Source: JBGPGW01 sp046349515 (GTDB lineage: Bacteria > Pseudomonadota > Alphaproteobacteria > CADEGL01). Taken from it: DNA of 64,000 nt. The position numbers and the translations under genes are program-made. Of this stretch, positions 26,501 through 38,055 are shown in pieces (position 1 is the first letter of the stretch; each line of letters begins with the position of its first letter). The stretch spans positions 372,001 through 436,000 of the forward strand of contig JAXMCE010000001.1 of the NCBI GenBank assembly GCA_046349515.1, in the 5' to 3' direction. Below the pieces are notes generated by a model. It was given only the letters and a program-made list of their open reading frames with translations. It had not been told where the DNA came from and searched no databases.

Positions 26501-29500
26501 GCCGTCGTGAAGCTCGACGTGCCGCCCACCGTGAGGGCGCCCGTCTCGGTAATGTTGCCAGCGCTGGCTGTGACCGAGAGAGCGCCGCCGACGTTCGAGG
26601 CCGCCAGAGCCGTCCCACCAGCCGCACCGTTGACCAGGGTCGCATCGCCGCCCACGCCGGTCGTGTTGAGCGTGACGGCGCCCGTGAGCGCGTTCGAGGC
26701 GTTGGTGAGCACGATGTCGGCACCGCTGGCCGAGGTCGTGAAGCTGGAAGCGCCGCCGACGGTGAGTGCGCCCGTCTCCGTGATGTTGCCAGCGCTCGAC
26801 GTGACCGTGAGAGCGCCGCCCACATTGGACGCCGCGAGAGCCGTGCCGCCCGCCGCGCCGTTGACCAGCGTCGCATCGCCGCCCGGACCGGAGGTATTGA
26901 GTGCCACAGCCCCGGTCAGCGCGTTCGAAGCATTCGTCAGAACGATGTCAGCGCCGCTCGCGCTTGTCGTGAAGGACGATGCCCCGCCGACGGTGAGCGC
27001 ACCCGTTTCCGAGATGTTGCCGAGCGTCGAGGTGACGCTCAGTGCGCCGCCGACGGTCGACGCCGCCAGCGCCGTCCCCGTCGCCGCGTTGTTGACGAGC
27101 GACGCATCGCCCGTAGCGCCCGTCGTACTCAAGGTCACGGCGCCGGCAAGCGCATTCGACGCGTTGGTCAGCACGATGTCGGCATTGCTTGCCGACGTCG
27201 CGAAAGACGAAGTCCCGCCAACCGTGAGAGCGCCGGTCTCGGTGATGTTACCGAGTGTCGAGGTCACACCGAGTGCGCCACCGATGTTCGATGCCGCCAA
27301 TATCGTGCCCGCCGCCACGTTGTTGACGAGCGTCGCATCGCCCGTGGCACCGGTCGTATTGAGCCCGACGGCACCAGCAAAGCTGTTGCCGGCATTGGTG
27401 AGGACAATGTCAGCGTTGCTGGCCGACGTCGTGAAGGACGACGTCCCCGCGACGGTGAGCGGGCCGGTCTCGGTGATGTTGCCCTGTGCCGCGGTGACCG
27501 TGAGGGCGCCGCGGACCGTGGACGCCGCGAGCGCCGTGCCGCCCGCCGCATTGTTGACGATGGTCGCGTCCGCGCTCGTATCACCCGCCTGACCGGTCGC
27601 AAGCGCGATGGCGCCGGTAAGCGCGTTCGACGCGTTGGTCAGGATGACGTCGGCGCCGCTCGCCGCCGTCGTGAAGCTCGACGTGCCGCCGACCGCGAGC
27701 GCGCCCGTCTCCGTGATATTGCCGGCATTGGACGTGACGGAGAGATTGCCACCGACGTTGGACGCGCCAAGCGCCGTGCCGCCCGACGCGTTGTTGACGA
27801 GCGTCGCATTGCCCGAGGCGCCCGTCGTGTTGAGCGCGACTGCTCCCGTGAAGGCGTTGCTGGCATTCCCGAGGGTGATGGTCTGGTTGGCGACGGTGTT
27901 TGCCGTAAAGGCCGATGTCCCGCCGACCGTCGCGGCGCCCGTCTCAGTGATGTTGCCCGCGCTTGCCGCGACCGAGAGGTTGCCGCCGACATTGGACGTC
28001 CCGAGCGCCGTGCCGCCCGCCGCGCTATTGACGAGCGTCGCGTTGCCCGAAGCGCCCGTCGTGTTGAGGGCCACCGCATCGGCAAAACTGTTGCCCGCGT
28101 TCGTAAGCGTGATCGTCGCGTTGCTGGCGGACGTCGTGAAGGACGAAGTACCTGTCCCTGTCGTCGTGAGCGCGCCGGTCTCCGTGATATTGCCCTGGGA
28201 CGAGGTGACGGAGAGATCGCCGCGCACGGTTGAGGCGGCCAGCACCGTCCCGCCGGCCGCATTGTTGACAATCGTAGCGTTCGCCGCCGTGTTGCCGGCT
28301 TGACCCGTCGCAAGGCTAATCGCGCCCGTGAACGCATTGCCCGCGTTGTTGAGCGTGATCGTCTGGTTGGCGGCGCCGGTCGCCGTGAAGCTCGACGTGC
28401 CGGCGACGGTAACGGGTCCGGTCTCGGTGATGTTCCCGGCGCTGGCCGTAACCGACAGGTTGCCGCCCACGTTCGACGTCCCGAGCGCGGTCCCGCCAGC
28501 GGCGGCGTTGACGAGCGTGGCATTGCCCGCGGCACCCGTCGTATTGAGCCCGACCGCTCCGGCGAAGCTGTTGCTCGCGTTCGTGAGCACGATGGTCGCG
28601 TTGCTGGCCGACGTCGTGAAGGACGACGTCCCCGCGACGGTGAGCGGGCCGGTCTCGGTCATATTGCCCTGGGACGAGGTGACCGTGAGGGCGCCGCGGA
28701 CCGTGGACGCCGCGAGCGCCGTGCCGCCCGCCGCGTTGTTCACGATGGTCGCGTCCGCGCTCTGTCGTGTTGAGCGCCACGGCGCCCGTCAACGCGTTCG
28801 AGGTGTTGGTGAGCACGATGTCGGCATTGTTGGCCGTCGTCGTGAAGCTCGATGTGCCACCGACCGTGAGGGCACCCGTCTCGGTGATGTTGCCGGCGCT
28901 CGCCGTGACCGACAGAGCCCCGCCGACGTTCGAAGCCGCCAGCGCCGTCCCGCCAGCCGCACCGTTGACCAGCGTCGCGTCGCCGGAAGCGCCCGTCGCG
29001 TTGAGTGCCACGGCGCCCGTCAGCGCGTTCGAAGCGTTGGTGAGCACGATGTCGGCGCCGCTGGCCACGGTCGTGAAGCTCGACGTGCCACCGACTGCGA
29101 GTGCGCCCGTCTCGGTGATATTGCCCGCATTGGACGTGACGGTGAGATTGCCGCCGACAGTCGAGGCCGCAAGTTGCGTACCGCTCGCGGCGCCATTGAC
29201 GAGGGTCGCGTCGCCGCCGGATCCGGTCGTATTGAGCGCCACGGCTCCCGTGAGCGCGTTGCCCACGTTCGTGAGAAGGATGTCCGCGTTGCTAGCCGAG
29301 GTCGTGAAGCTGGAGACCCCGCCAACCACGAGGGTGCCCGTCTCCGTGATGTTACCCTGCGAGGACGTCAGGCTGAGCGCGCCGCCGATTGTCGAGGCGG
29401 CCAGCACCGTGCCGCCCGCGGCGTTGTTGACGAGGGTCGCGTCGCCGCCCGCACCGATCGTGTGAATCGTGATCGGGCCCGTGAAGCTATTGCCCGCATT

Positions 29501-32500
29501 CGTCAAAATGACGTCGGAATCGGTGAGCGTGGTCGTAAAACTCGACGTGCCCGCGACGCTCACCGCGCCCGCCTCGGTGATGTCGCCGTGGGCCGTGACG
29601 GAGAGATTGCCGCCGATCGAGCTCGGCGCGATCTGAATTCCATTGTTGGCATCCACCAGCGTCACATCGCTGCCAGCGCCGTTCGTATGGAAGACCAGCG
29701 TCCCGCCGAAGGAGTTGCCGGCGTTGTCGAGGACGATCGTGGCACCGGAGGCAGAAGTGGTGAAGTCGCCATTTCCGCCGACAACGAGGGCGCCCGTCTG
29801 GGTGAGATTGCCGAGGCTGGCCGTGACGGTGAGGTTGCCACCGACGTTCGAGGTCGCGAGGGCCGTGCCACCCGCGGCGCCGTTGACCAGCGTGGCATCG
29901 CCACCAGCACCCGTCGTGTTGAGCGCAACGGCGCCCGTCAGCGCGTTGGAAGCGTTGGTGAGCACGATGTCGGCGCCGTTGGCCGTCGTCGTGAAGCTCG
30001 ATGTGCCACCGACCGTGAGGGCACCCGTCTCGGTGATGTTGCCAGCGCTCGCCGTGACCGAGAGATTGCCGCCGACGTTCGAGGCCGCCAGCGCGGTGCC
30101 GCCCGCAGCGCCGTTGACCAGCGTCGCATCGCCGCCCACGCCCGTGGTGCTGAGGGCCACAGCGCCAGAGAGCGCGTTCGAGGCGTTGGTCAGGACAATG
30201 TCGGCGCCGTTGGCCGTCGTCGTGAAGCTCGAGGTGCCGCCCACCGCGAGGGCGCCCGTCTCGTCAATGTTGCCGGCGTTCGACGTGACCGTGAGATTCC
30301 CGCCCACATTGGACGCGCCGAGCGCCGTACCGCCCGCGGCGCCGTTGACCAGCGTCGCATCGCCCGAAGCGCCCGTCGTATTGAGCGCGACCGCGCCCGA
30401 AAGCGCGTTCGAGGCGTTGGTGAGCAGGATGTCAGCGCCGCTGGCCGAGGTCGTGAAGCTGGATGTGCCACCGACCGCGAGCGCGCCTGTCTCGGTGATA
30501 TTGCCGAGCGTCGAGGTGACGCTCAGTGCCCCGCCCACGTTGGACGCGGCGAGCGCCGTGCCCGTGGCCACATTGTTAACGAGCGTCGCGTCGCCGCCGG
30601 CGCCCGTCGTGTTGAGCGCGACGGCGCCCGCGAAGCTATTGCTCGCGTTCGTGAGCGTGATCGTCGCGTTGCTGGCCGAGGTGGTGAAACTCGAGGTTCC
30701 GGCGCCGGTCGTCGTGAGGGCACCCGTCTCGGTGATGTTGCCTTGGGACGACGTGACCGAGAGGTTGCCGCGAACTGTGGATGCCGCAAGAGACGTGCCG
30801 CCGACCGCATTGTTAACGATGGTCGCGTCCGCGCTCGTATCGCCCGCCTGGCCCGTCGCGAGAGTGATGGCGCCGGCCAGCGCGTTCGAGGCATTGGTGA
30901 GGATAATGTCAGCGCCGCTGGCCGAGGTCGTAAAGCCGGATGCGCCGCCGACCGCGAGCGCGCCTGTCTCTGTGATGTTGCCGAGCGTCGAGGTGACGCT
31001 CAGTGCCCCGCCCACGTTGGACGCGGCGAGCGCCGTGCCCGTGGCCACATTGTTGACGAGCGTCGCGTCGCCGCCGGCGCCCGTCGTGTTGAGCGCGACG
31101 GCGCCTGTGAGCGCGTTCGAGGCATTGGTGAGGATGATGTCGGCGTTGCTCGCGGAGGTCGTGAAGCTCGACGCGCCGCCGACGGTGAGCGCGCCCGTCT
31201 CGGTGATGTTGCCGAGCGTCGAGGTGACGCTCAGTGCGCCGCCGACGTTGGACGCGGCGAGTGCCGTGCCCGTGGCCACATTGTTGACCAGCGTCGCGTC
31301 ACCCGTGGCACCGTTGGTGCTGAGCGCGATGGCGCCGGTGAGCGCGTTCGAGGCGTTGGTAAGGATGACGTCAGCGTTGCTCGCCGAGGTCGTGAAGCTC
31401 GACGTGCCGCCCACCGTGAGCGCGCCCGTCTCGGTGATATTGCCTTGGGACGACGTAACGCCGAGGGCACCGCCGATGGTGGACGCCGCGAGCGCCGTGC
31501 CGCCTGCCGCATTGTTGACGAGCGTCGCGTCTCCGGTTGCGCCATTGGTACTCAACGTGACGGCGCCCGTGAGCGCGTTCGAGGCGTTGGTGAGGATGAT
31601 GTCGGCGTTGCTGGCCGAGGTCGTGAAGTTCGACGTGCCGCCGACCGTGAGGGCGCCGGTTTCCGTGATGTTGCCGAGCGTCGAGGTGACGCCGAGCGCG
31701 CCGCCCACATTCGACGCTGCGAGCGCCGTCCCGCCCGCCACATTGTTGACCAGCGTCGCATCGCCGCCGGCACCCGTCGTGTTGAGCGCGACGGCCCCCG
31801 CGAAGCTGTTGCTCGCGTTCGTGAGCACGATGTCGGCGCCGCTGGCCGAGGTCGTGAAGGACGACGTCCCCGTGCCTGTCGTCGTGAGCGCGCCCGTCTC
31901 GGTTATGTTGCCTTGGGACGACGTGACCGAGAGATTACCCCGCACCGTCGAGGCCGCGAGGACCGTGCCGCCGGCGGCATTGTTGACCAAGGTCGCGTTC
32001 GCGGCGGTGTTCCCCGCCTGACCCGTCGCGAGCGTGATGGCGCCGGTAAAGGCGTTGCCCGCGTTGTTGAGCGTGATGGTTTGGTTGGCCGCGGCCGTCG
32101 CCGTGAAACTCGAGGTTCCACCGACCGCGGCGGCGCCGGTCTCGGTGATGTTGCCAGCGCTGGCCGTCACCGCAAGATTGCCGCCGACATTCGACGCACC
32201 AAGCGCCGTCCCGCCCGCGGCCGCGTTGACCAGCGTCGCGTTGCCGGAGGCGCCCGTCGTGTTGAGGCCCACGGCACCTGCGAAACTGTTGCTGGCGTTC
32301 GTGAGCGTGATCGTCGCGTTGCTCGCCGAGGTCGTGAAGCTCGAGGTTCCGGTGCCGGTCGTGGTGAGGGCACCCGTCTCGGTGATGTTGCCTTGCGACG
32401 ACGTGACCGCGAGATTGCCGCGAACCGTGGACGCCGCGAGCACCGTGCCGCCCGCCGCGTTATTGACGATGGTCGCGTCGGCTCCCGTGTCGCCTGCCTG

Positions 32501-35500
32501 CCCGGTCGCGAGCGTGATGGCGCCGGTGAGCGCGTTCGAGGCGTTGGTCAGGATGACGTCGGCGTTGCTGGCAGACGTCGTAAAGCTCGACGTGCCGCCG
32601 ACCGTGAGGGCACCGGTCTCGGTGAGGTTGCCTTGGGACGAGGTGACAGAGAGATTGCCGCCGACGCTGGACGCCGCGAGCTGCGTGCCGGTGGCCGCGT
32701 TGTTGACCAAGGTCGCATTGCCCGAAGCGCCCGTCGTGTTGAGCGCGACCGCACCCGTGAAGGCGTTGCCCGCATTGCCGACGGTGATCGTCTGGTTGGC
32801 GACGGTGTTCGCGGTGAAGGACGAGGCGCCGCCGATGACGAGACTCTTCGCCGCGGTTTCCGTGATGTTGCCGGCGGTGGTGCTGACGGTGAGGCCGCCG
32901 CCGGCATTGATGGTCGGGAGCGCGAGCGCGGCACCAGCCGCCAACCCGACATTGCCCGTCACGCCCGCGGCACCGGCTGTCCCCACATCGTTGAGGCTGA
33001 GCGTCGTTCCGGTGACGTTGAGCGCGCTGAGCGCCGCGATCGTGCCGACCGTGCCGCCGAAGGTGACGTTGCCGGCGCCGGCATTCGCCGTGAGGCTCCG
33101 TGCCGTGCCGTCGGAATTGACCGTCGACGTGGCACCGGAGAAGACGATGTTCCCGGACGTTCCCGAAGACGTTCCCGTCCCGCCCGCCGTCTGGATCGTT
33201 TCGTTGGTCTTGAGCTCGACCGGGCCCGTGAGCGTAATGGTGGCACCGTTGCCGCCCGCGGCGCCGACGCCCGCGCCGCCCTTGGCCGTCAGGTTGCCGG
33301 TAAGGTCGATGAGCGGGGTCGTCGCGTTGTTCGCGGTGAGGCCGATCGTCCCGGCGGCTCCGCCCGCGCCCGAGACGGCGTCCGAGCCCGACGTCGTGAT
33401 GGCGCCGACATTGAGCGTGCCGCCCGTGATGCTGACGGCGGCGCCGGCTTGGCCCGCCGCGGTCGCGGTGCCGCCGGAGCTGTCGATGGCGCCGCTGACA
33501 TTGATCGAGCCGGTGTTGGCGGCGGTGAGCGTGACGGCGGAGCCGGCGCCGCCCGAGATCCCCTTGGTACTGATCGAGCTCGCCGTGATCGACGAGCCGG
33601 TCGCGGTGACGCCGCCGAGCGCCGTGGTGGCGCCCAGCGCACCTGTCGTCACCGTGCCCGCGAGCGCGGCCGTCGTGCCGGCGGTGAGCGTCAGAGTCCG
33701 GCGTGCGACGCCGTCGCCGTCGACCGCCGCGGTTTGAATGGCGCCGCCCGTCGCGGGGCTGCCGCCCGCGCCGTTCGAGCTGTTGAGCGTGACGTTGGTC
33801 GTAAGCGTCGCCGGATCGAGGAGACTGATGGCGCCACCCGCGCCGCCGTTCCCCGTGCCGTTGCCGGCGCCGCCCGTCGAGGTCAGGTTGCCCGCGAGCG
33901 TGATCGTCGGCGTGCCGTCCGTCGCATCGATCGAGATGGCACCGCCCGTCCCGCCGTTGGCATTGGACGCCGCGGCCGCGGCACTGCCCGAGGAGTTGAC
34001 GGCCGCGACGCTGACGTCGCCGCCGCTGAGCGTGACCGACCCGCCGTTGAGGCCCGCGGCCGTCGCCGTCCCGCCCGTCGTCGTGATCGTGCCGCCGACG
34101 GAGAGCAGCGTGCTGCCGGTGAGCGCGACGTTGCCGCCGTTCTGACCCGAGCCGCCCGTCGTCGTGATCGCGCCGAAGCGGACCGTCGAGCCCGTGGCCG
34201 TGAGGCCACCCAAGGACTGCGTGCCGCCGACGGCGCCGATCGCCGCGCCCGAGCCGTTGTCGATCGTGCCGCCGCCGGCCGCAAGCGTGAGGGTGCGGCG
34301 ATTGGCGGCCGCATCGGCATTGACCGTGCCCGTGATCGAGATGTTGCCGTCGTTGGTCGTGCGATCGGTGGTGATGATCGAATTGCCGGCCAGCGTCACG
34401 TTGCCCGAGACCGTGACGTTGTTCCCCGCCTGATCGGCCGTGGTGACGTTGTTCGTGAAGGTCGTGCCGGCGGTCGCCGTCGAGGTGGTCGATAGGCTTG
34501 CGAGACCCGCGCTGCCGCCCACGGCGCCGCCGAAGGTGATGCCCGCCGAGCCCGAATTGATCGTGAGGCTCCGCGCCGTCGCATCCGAATTGACCGTCGT
34601 GCCGGCGCCCGAGAACTGAACCGCGCCGCCGGCGCCGGTCGCTGTGCCCGACCCGCCCTGGGTCAGGATCGACACGGCCGAGCCGAGCGTCGTCGGATCC
34701 TGGATCGTGACGGCACCGCCTGAGCCGCCTGCGGCGCCGTTGCCCGTGCCGCCCTGGGCCGTGATGGTGTTCGCGAGCGTGATCGTCGGCGTGCCGTCCG
34801 TCGCGTTGAGCCCGACCGTGCCCGCGTTGCCGCCGAGCTGCGCTGCCGCGCCGGCCGCGCTCCCCGAGGTGTTGATGGCACCGTTGACCGCGATGTCGCC
34901 ACCCGTGAGCGACACGTTGCCGCCCGCGCGGCCCACGGCGGTCGAGGTGCCGCCCTGGGTCGTGATGGCGCCGTTCGTCGTGAGCTGGCCCGTCGCGGTC
35001 AGCGTCACGGCCGCACCCGCCGCGTTCGCGATGCCTGTCGTGTTGATCGACGATGTCGTGACAGCGTTGCCCGACCAGTTCACCGCGCCGAGCGAGTTGG
35101 TGGCGCCCGCGGCGCCCACGCTGACGTTGCCCGTCCCCGCCGTGAGCGTCAGCGCACGCTGCGCGCCGGCGCTGCTGTTGACGGTGTTCAGCTGGATGGC
35201 GCCGCCGGTGCCGGTGGCACTGCCGGTTCCGCCGCCCGAATTGACCGTGACGGTCGCCGCGTTGAGCGTCGTCGGATCGTTGAGCGTGACGCCGCCGCCG
35301 GCACCGCCCGCACCCGTACCCGTTCCGGCGCCACCCTGGGCGGTGAGGTTGCCCAAGAGCGTGATCGTCGGCGAGGCTCCGGTCGCATCGAGATTGATCG
35401 TCCCGGCATTGCCACCCGCGTTGTTGCCGGCCGCACCCCCGCTGCCGCTCGCCGTGATCGCGCTGACTGTGACCGTGCCGCCGCTGATCGAGACGTTGCC

Positions 35501-37456
35501 ACCCGCCTGACCGGTCGTGCTCGCGGCACCACCCGTCGCGGTCAGCGACGTCGCCGAGTTGAGGTTGACGCTGCCCGTGGTCTGCGCGGTCAAGTTGATG
35601 GCGCCGCCGGCGATGCCCGTCGCGCCGACCGTGTTGACCGAACCTGCGGCGGTGCTCGCGACGTTTAAGCCCGTCGCGGTGAGAGAGCCGCCGCGCGTGG
35701 TGATGGCCGCGTTGATGTTGACCGAACCCGCGCCGCTCGCGTCGCTGTCGGCCGTGAGCACGACGTTCAGGCGGTTGTTGCTCGAGCTGATGCTCTGGGA
35801 GACCGTGATGTCGTTGTGAGCCGAGAGCGTCAGAGTCGCATCGGCGCCCGCGGTCTTGGAGATCGTGGCGCCAGCGGCGAAGGTAATGTCGCCGTTCTGC
35901 CCGCCCGTGCCGCCCGTGATGACGGAGACGTTGCCGCCCGCATTGAGCGCGGCATTGATGAGACCGTTGCCGAGGGTCGCGCTGTTGCCGGTCGAGGTCC
36001 AGGTGGGGCCCGCGGCGCAGCCCGACAGGTTCGTGCAAGCCGAGGCCGAGTTGGTGATCTGGATGTCGCGCGGATCGATGAGCCACTCGCCGCCGTGACC
36101 GAATGCGGCCGTCACGTCGGGCGTGTTCAGGATCTCGAGCGTGTCCTTGCCCGAGGTCTCGATGAACCCGCCGTTGCCGCCCTGGGCACCCCCGCGCGCC
36201 GCGAGCGTGCCGTAGATACGGCTGGCCTCGTCGGAATAGACGATGATCGTGCCGCCATCGCCGTTCTCGGTGGCGCTCGCGTCGATCTTGGCATCGGGCG
36301 CGATGTACGCGGCCTTGCTGTTCGGCAGCGGCCCCTGGCCCTGGCGGCTGCCGCCGATGTTGATCGTCCCGCCGCCGGCAGCCCCCGAGGCGTCGAGTGC
36401 CGCCGAATCGAGGACGCCAACATGCTCGCCCAGCATGGCGATCCGGCCGCCATGCTCTCCGGCACCCTTGCCCGAGGCATCCAGCACGCCCGCGCCCGCG
36501 ACCACCACGTCGCCGGCCTGGCCGCCGTCGAGCACGATCTCGCCCGCGATCATCTGGGCGTTCCGCGCCTGGATGACGCCCGAGGTGTTGATGACGCTCT
36601 GCACCACGCCGCGCGCGGCGTTGGCCGTCAATTGCACGACGCCGCCGTCCGCGTTGATCGTGCCGGTGTTGGTGACGAGCGCCGCGAGCGGCACGCCGTC
36701 GGCGCCTGTCGCCGCCTGCAGCACCTGGTCGTTGACGGCGAACTGGATCAGGCGGTCGCCGTAGAGGTCGATCGTGTAGGTGTTGCCCGAGGCCAGCGCC
36801 ACCTTGGACAGGCGCGCGTTGATGACGCCCTTGTTCGCGACTCCCGGCGCCACGAGCGCGGCGATGCCGCCTTGGGCGACCGTGATCGTGCCTTCGTTGA
36901 TGACGGAAGCGGTCGGGTTGCCGGCGATGCTGAAATTGAGGTTGCCGGCCATGAAGTCGTGATTGGCGATGTTCGCGACGGTGGCGATGATCGACGCCAC
37001 GTCGACCACCGCACCTGGCCCGAAGCGGATGCCGGCCGGGTTCGAGATGATGACCTGTCCGTTGGCCGTGAGCGTCCCGTTGATGACGGTCGCCCCACCC
37101 GAGAGCACGCGGTTCAGGGCCTGGGCGAGCGCCGAAGCCTGCACGAAGTTCACCGCCTGGCCGGTGCCGATGTCGAAGCTCTGCCAGTTGATGATGACCT
37201 TGTCGGACGACTGGATGATCCGCAGCTCGTTCGGCGAGACCGTGACGATCTGCGCCTTGCCGTCGACGACCTGGCCGCCCTGCGGCAGCGCGATGGCGGC
37301 GCCGGGCACGGCCACGAGCGCGCCGAAGCCGAGGAGCGCCAGCGCCCATGGGCGCGCGAGAGTTCCACTAAGAGCTGTCGTGCCAGCGAGGACGTGCCGC
37401 TCGATCCGCACGGGGGCCGAGGCGCGCACGGGCAGGGTTTGCCACGTCCGTGTCAT
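23581..37456 (-). CDS. Giant TpsA exoprotein (filamentous-hemagglutinin-like adhesin), interrupted by one frameshift
   Basis: About 13.9 kb, some 4,625 codons, secreted by the linked TpsB. Order from the N-terminus: an extended signal sequence (residues 1-56, cleaved near GAAIA/LPQGG); the TPS domain (about 57-310) with NELRIIQSSDKVIINWQSF and ISNPAGIRFGPGAVVDV; EWLIDPRDIQI followed by a Cys pair (CTNLSGC); four longer Gly/Ala/Thr-rich repeats (33.4-35.5 kb); 30 units of about 77 residues (25.87-32.87 kb); a further beta-helix region; and a tail with cysteines 13 residues apart (DCGNQ...EPSCQAAK). All of this predicts a long right-handed beta-helix fibre. The reading frame breaks at about 28763: upstream and downstream segments are each open but in different frames. 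If real, the protein would end about 150 residues later; if an assembly slip, the gene is intact. The ATG at 37456 is preferred over one at 37573. Confidence 0.85.
25870..32872 (-). repeat. 30 tandem units of ~231 bases in tpsA
   Basis: Each unit encodes about 77 residues built as NITETGALTVGGTSSFTT / ADIVLTNASNALTGAVAL / NTTGAGGDATLVNGAAGGT / ALAASNVGGALSVTASAG. Two subtypes alternate irregularly: one with NTTGAGGDATLVN, one three or so residues longer with ATGQAGDTSADATIVN and STVRGNL. Some have TTTGTGTSSFTT inserts. Units 14 and 30 are the most diverged. By counting (N/D)-(I/L/M)-(T/S/D)-(E/Q)-(T/A) junctions I find 30. Near-identical neighbours (for example units 26-29, 26.0-26.9 kb) suggest recent duplication. 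Confidence 0.9.
28758..28768 (-). other. Out-of-frame hybrid joint inside repeat unit 18 of tpsA
   Basis: On the minus strand the short-type sequence ...AVALNTT runs directly into the long-type sequence GAGCGCGGACGCGACC, which elsewhere is read as (S)ADATIV. Here the frame is wrong and it reads ERGRDHREQRG. The long-type segment GQAGDT is missing and the phase shifts by one. Neither parent repeat contains this joint. Confidence 0.85.
33430..35530 (-). repeat. Four longer degenerate repeats in the tpsA N-terminal half
   Basis: Segments beginning AGGNVSISGGTVTV, AGGNVSLTGGDIAV, NGGSVTLSGGDVSV and AGAAVSITGGTLNV share the order: SGSAA-type linker, GGNAGTI-LDAT, TPTITLLGNLTAQGG, and a Gly-rich GTGAGGAGG stretch. 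They are spaced roughly 580, 880 and 600 bases apart. They differ in sequence and length from the 77-residue units and are much more diverged, so they look older. Confidence 0.7.
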
Positions 37457-38055
37457 CGAACGAGACCGTAGGCCCAAGCGCGCCTTATCTGATGTGCGTG
37501 CCGTCACAGCCTTTTCAGCGCAATTTCCAAGCCATAGGAATCCGTCGCAACAGCGCCGGACCCTGTCCCCCACCTAGCTCGCCGGCCGTTTTCAGCCGGG
37601 CTGGCGCTTCTGCGCGCAAGGCGCCGCAGAAGGCTGTTTTGACGTTGCTAGATTGCCCCACCTGATAGACCGATCTTCTTTTTTTGTCAAAGCGTTGCAT
37701 CGTCGCGGCAATGGCATTTCGCATACCGCTCGAACACCCCAACCGGCCGCGCCAACGACCGAATGTGGTGGGCCCGCGCTAATGATCAAGCAACCAACCC
37801 TAACAAAGAGTTACCGAGCGGCTTTAACAAAGCGTTAAGACGGGATTACGGCACCGGCCCCGGCGAGGAGGCCGTTGCAAAGTGCAAACGAGCCTGATGC
37901 GGATTTTGCAGTTGCGAAATCGAGAGCCGAAATCGCGTCGCGCGGTTCGACGATCGGTCGGCAGGTCAAGGAGCCAAATGACGAGGCCCGCACGGTCGAT
38001 CCGCGCGGGCCTCGGGACACTCATGGACCGGAGTCTAGAGCCGGCCCAGGCTTGT
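37457..38055. other. 599-base region upstream of tpsA
   Basis: No gene is supported. It is AT-richer than its surroundings and holds a T-run (CTTCTTTTTTTGTC near 37675) and the paired inverted repeats at 37801-37837. It must contain the tpsA promoter on the minus strand and the end of mscL, which also reads leftward into it. Confidence 0.6.
37801..37837. promoter_or_regulatory. Two TAAC-N5-GTTA inverted repeats, 24 bases apart
   Basis: TAACAAAGAGTTA (37801-37813) and TAACAAAGCGTTA (37825-37837) are each imperfect palindromes and are direct repeats of each other, 24 bases start to start (a little over two helical turns). This is the layout of a pair of dimeric operator sites for one regulator. 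They lie about 345 bases upstream of the tpsA ATG and 220 bases after the mscL stop. The regulator is unknown. Confidence 0.5.

Noticed and set aside
25870..32872. Regularly spaced repeats as a possible CRISPR array
   Set aside because: Units are 231 bases, in frame with a coding sequence, with no short repeat/unique spacer alternation and no cas genes.
28328..34495. Very long plus-strand open frame (2,055 codons) opposite tpsA, and similar ones at 23752-28233, 29643-32021 and 35816-37471
   Set aside because: They are antisense shadows of the GC-rich, repetitive tpsA frame. They repeat with the same 231-base period, are extremely Arg/Ala/Glu- or Pro/Val-rich, and have no signal, fold or ribosome binding site.
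32460..37349. Second minus-strand open frame of 1,629 codons inside tpsA
   Set aside because: Out-of-frame reading of tpsA; composition is Arg/His/Gly-rich with no TPS domain, whereas the alternative frame has the signal sequence and TPS motifs.
23581..37456. Type V autotransporter (single-chain) instead of TpsA
   Set aside because: No C-terminal beta-barrel translocator is present; the N-terminal TPS domain and linked TpsB define two-partner secretion.
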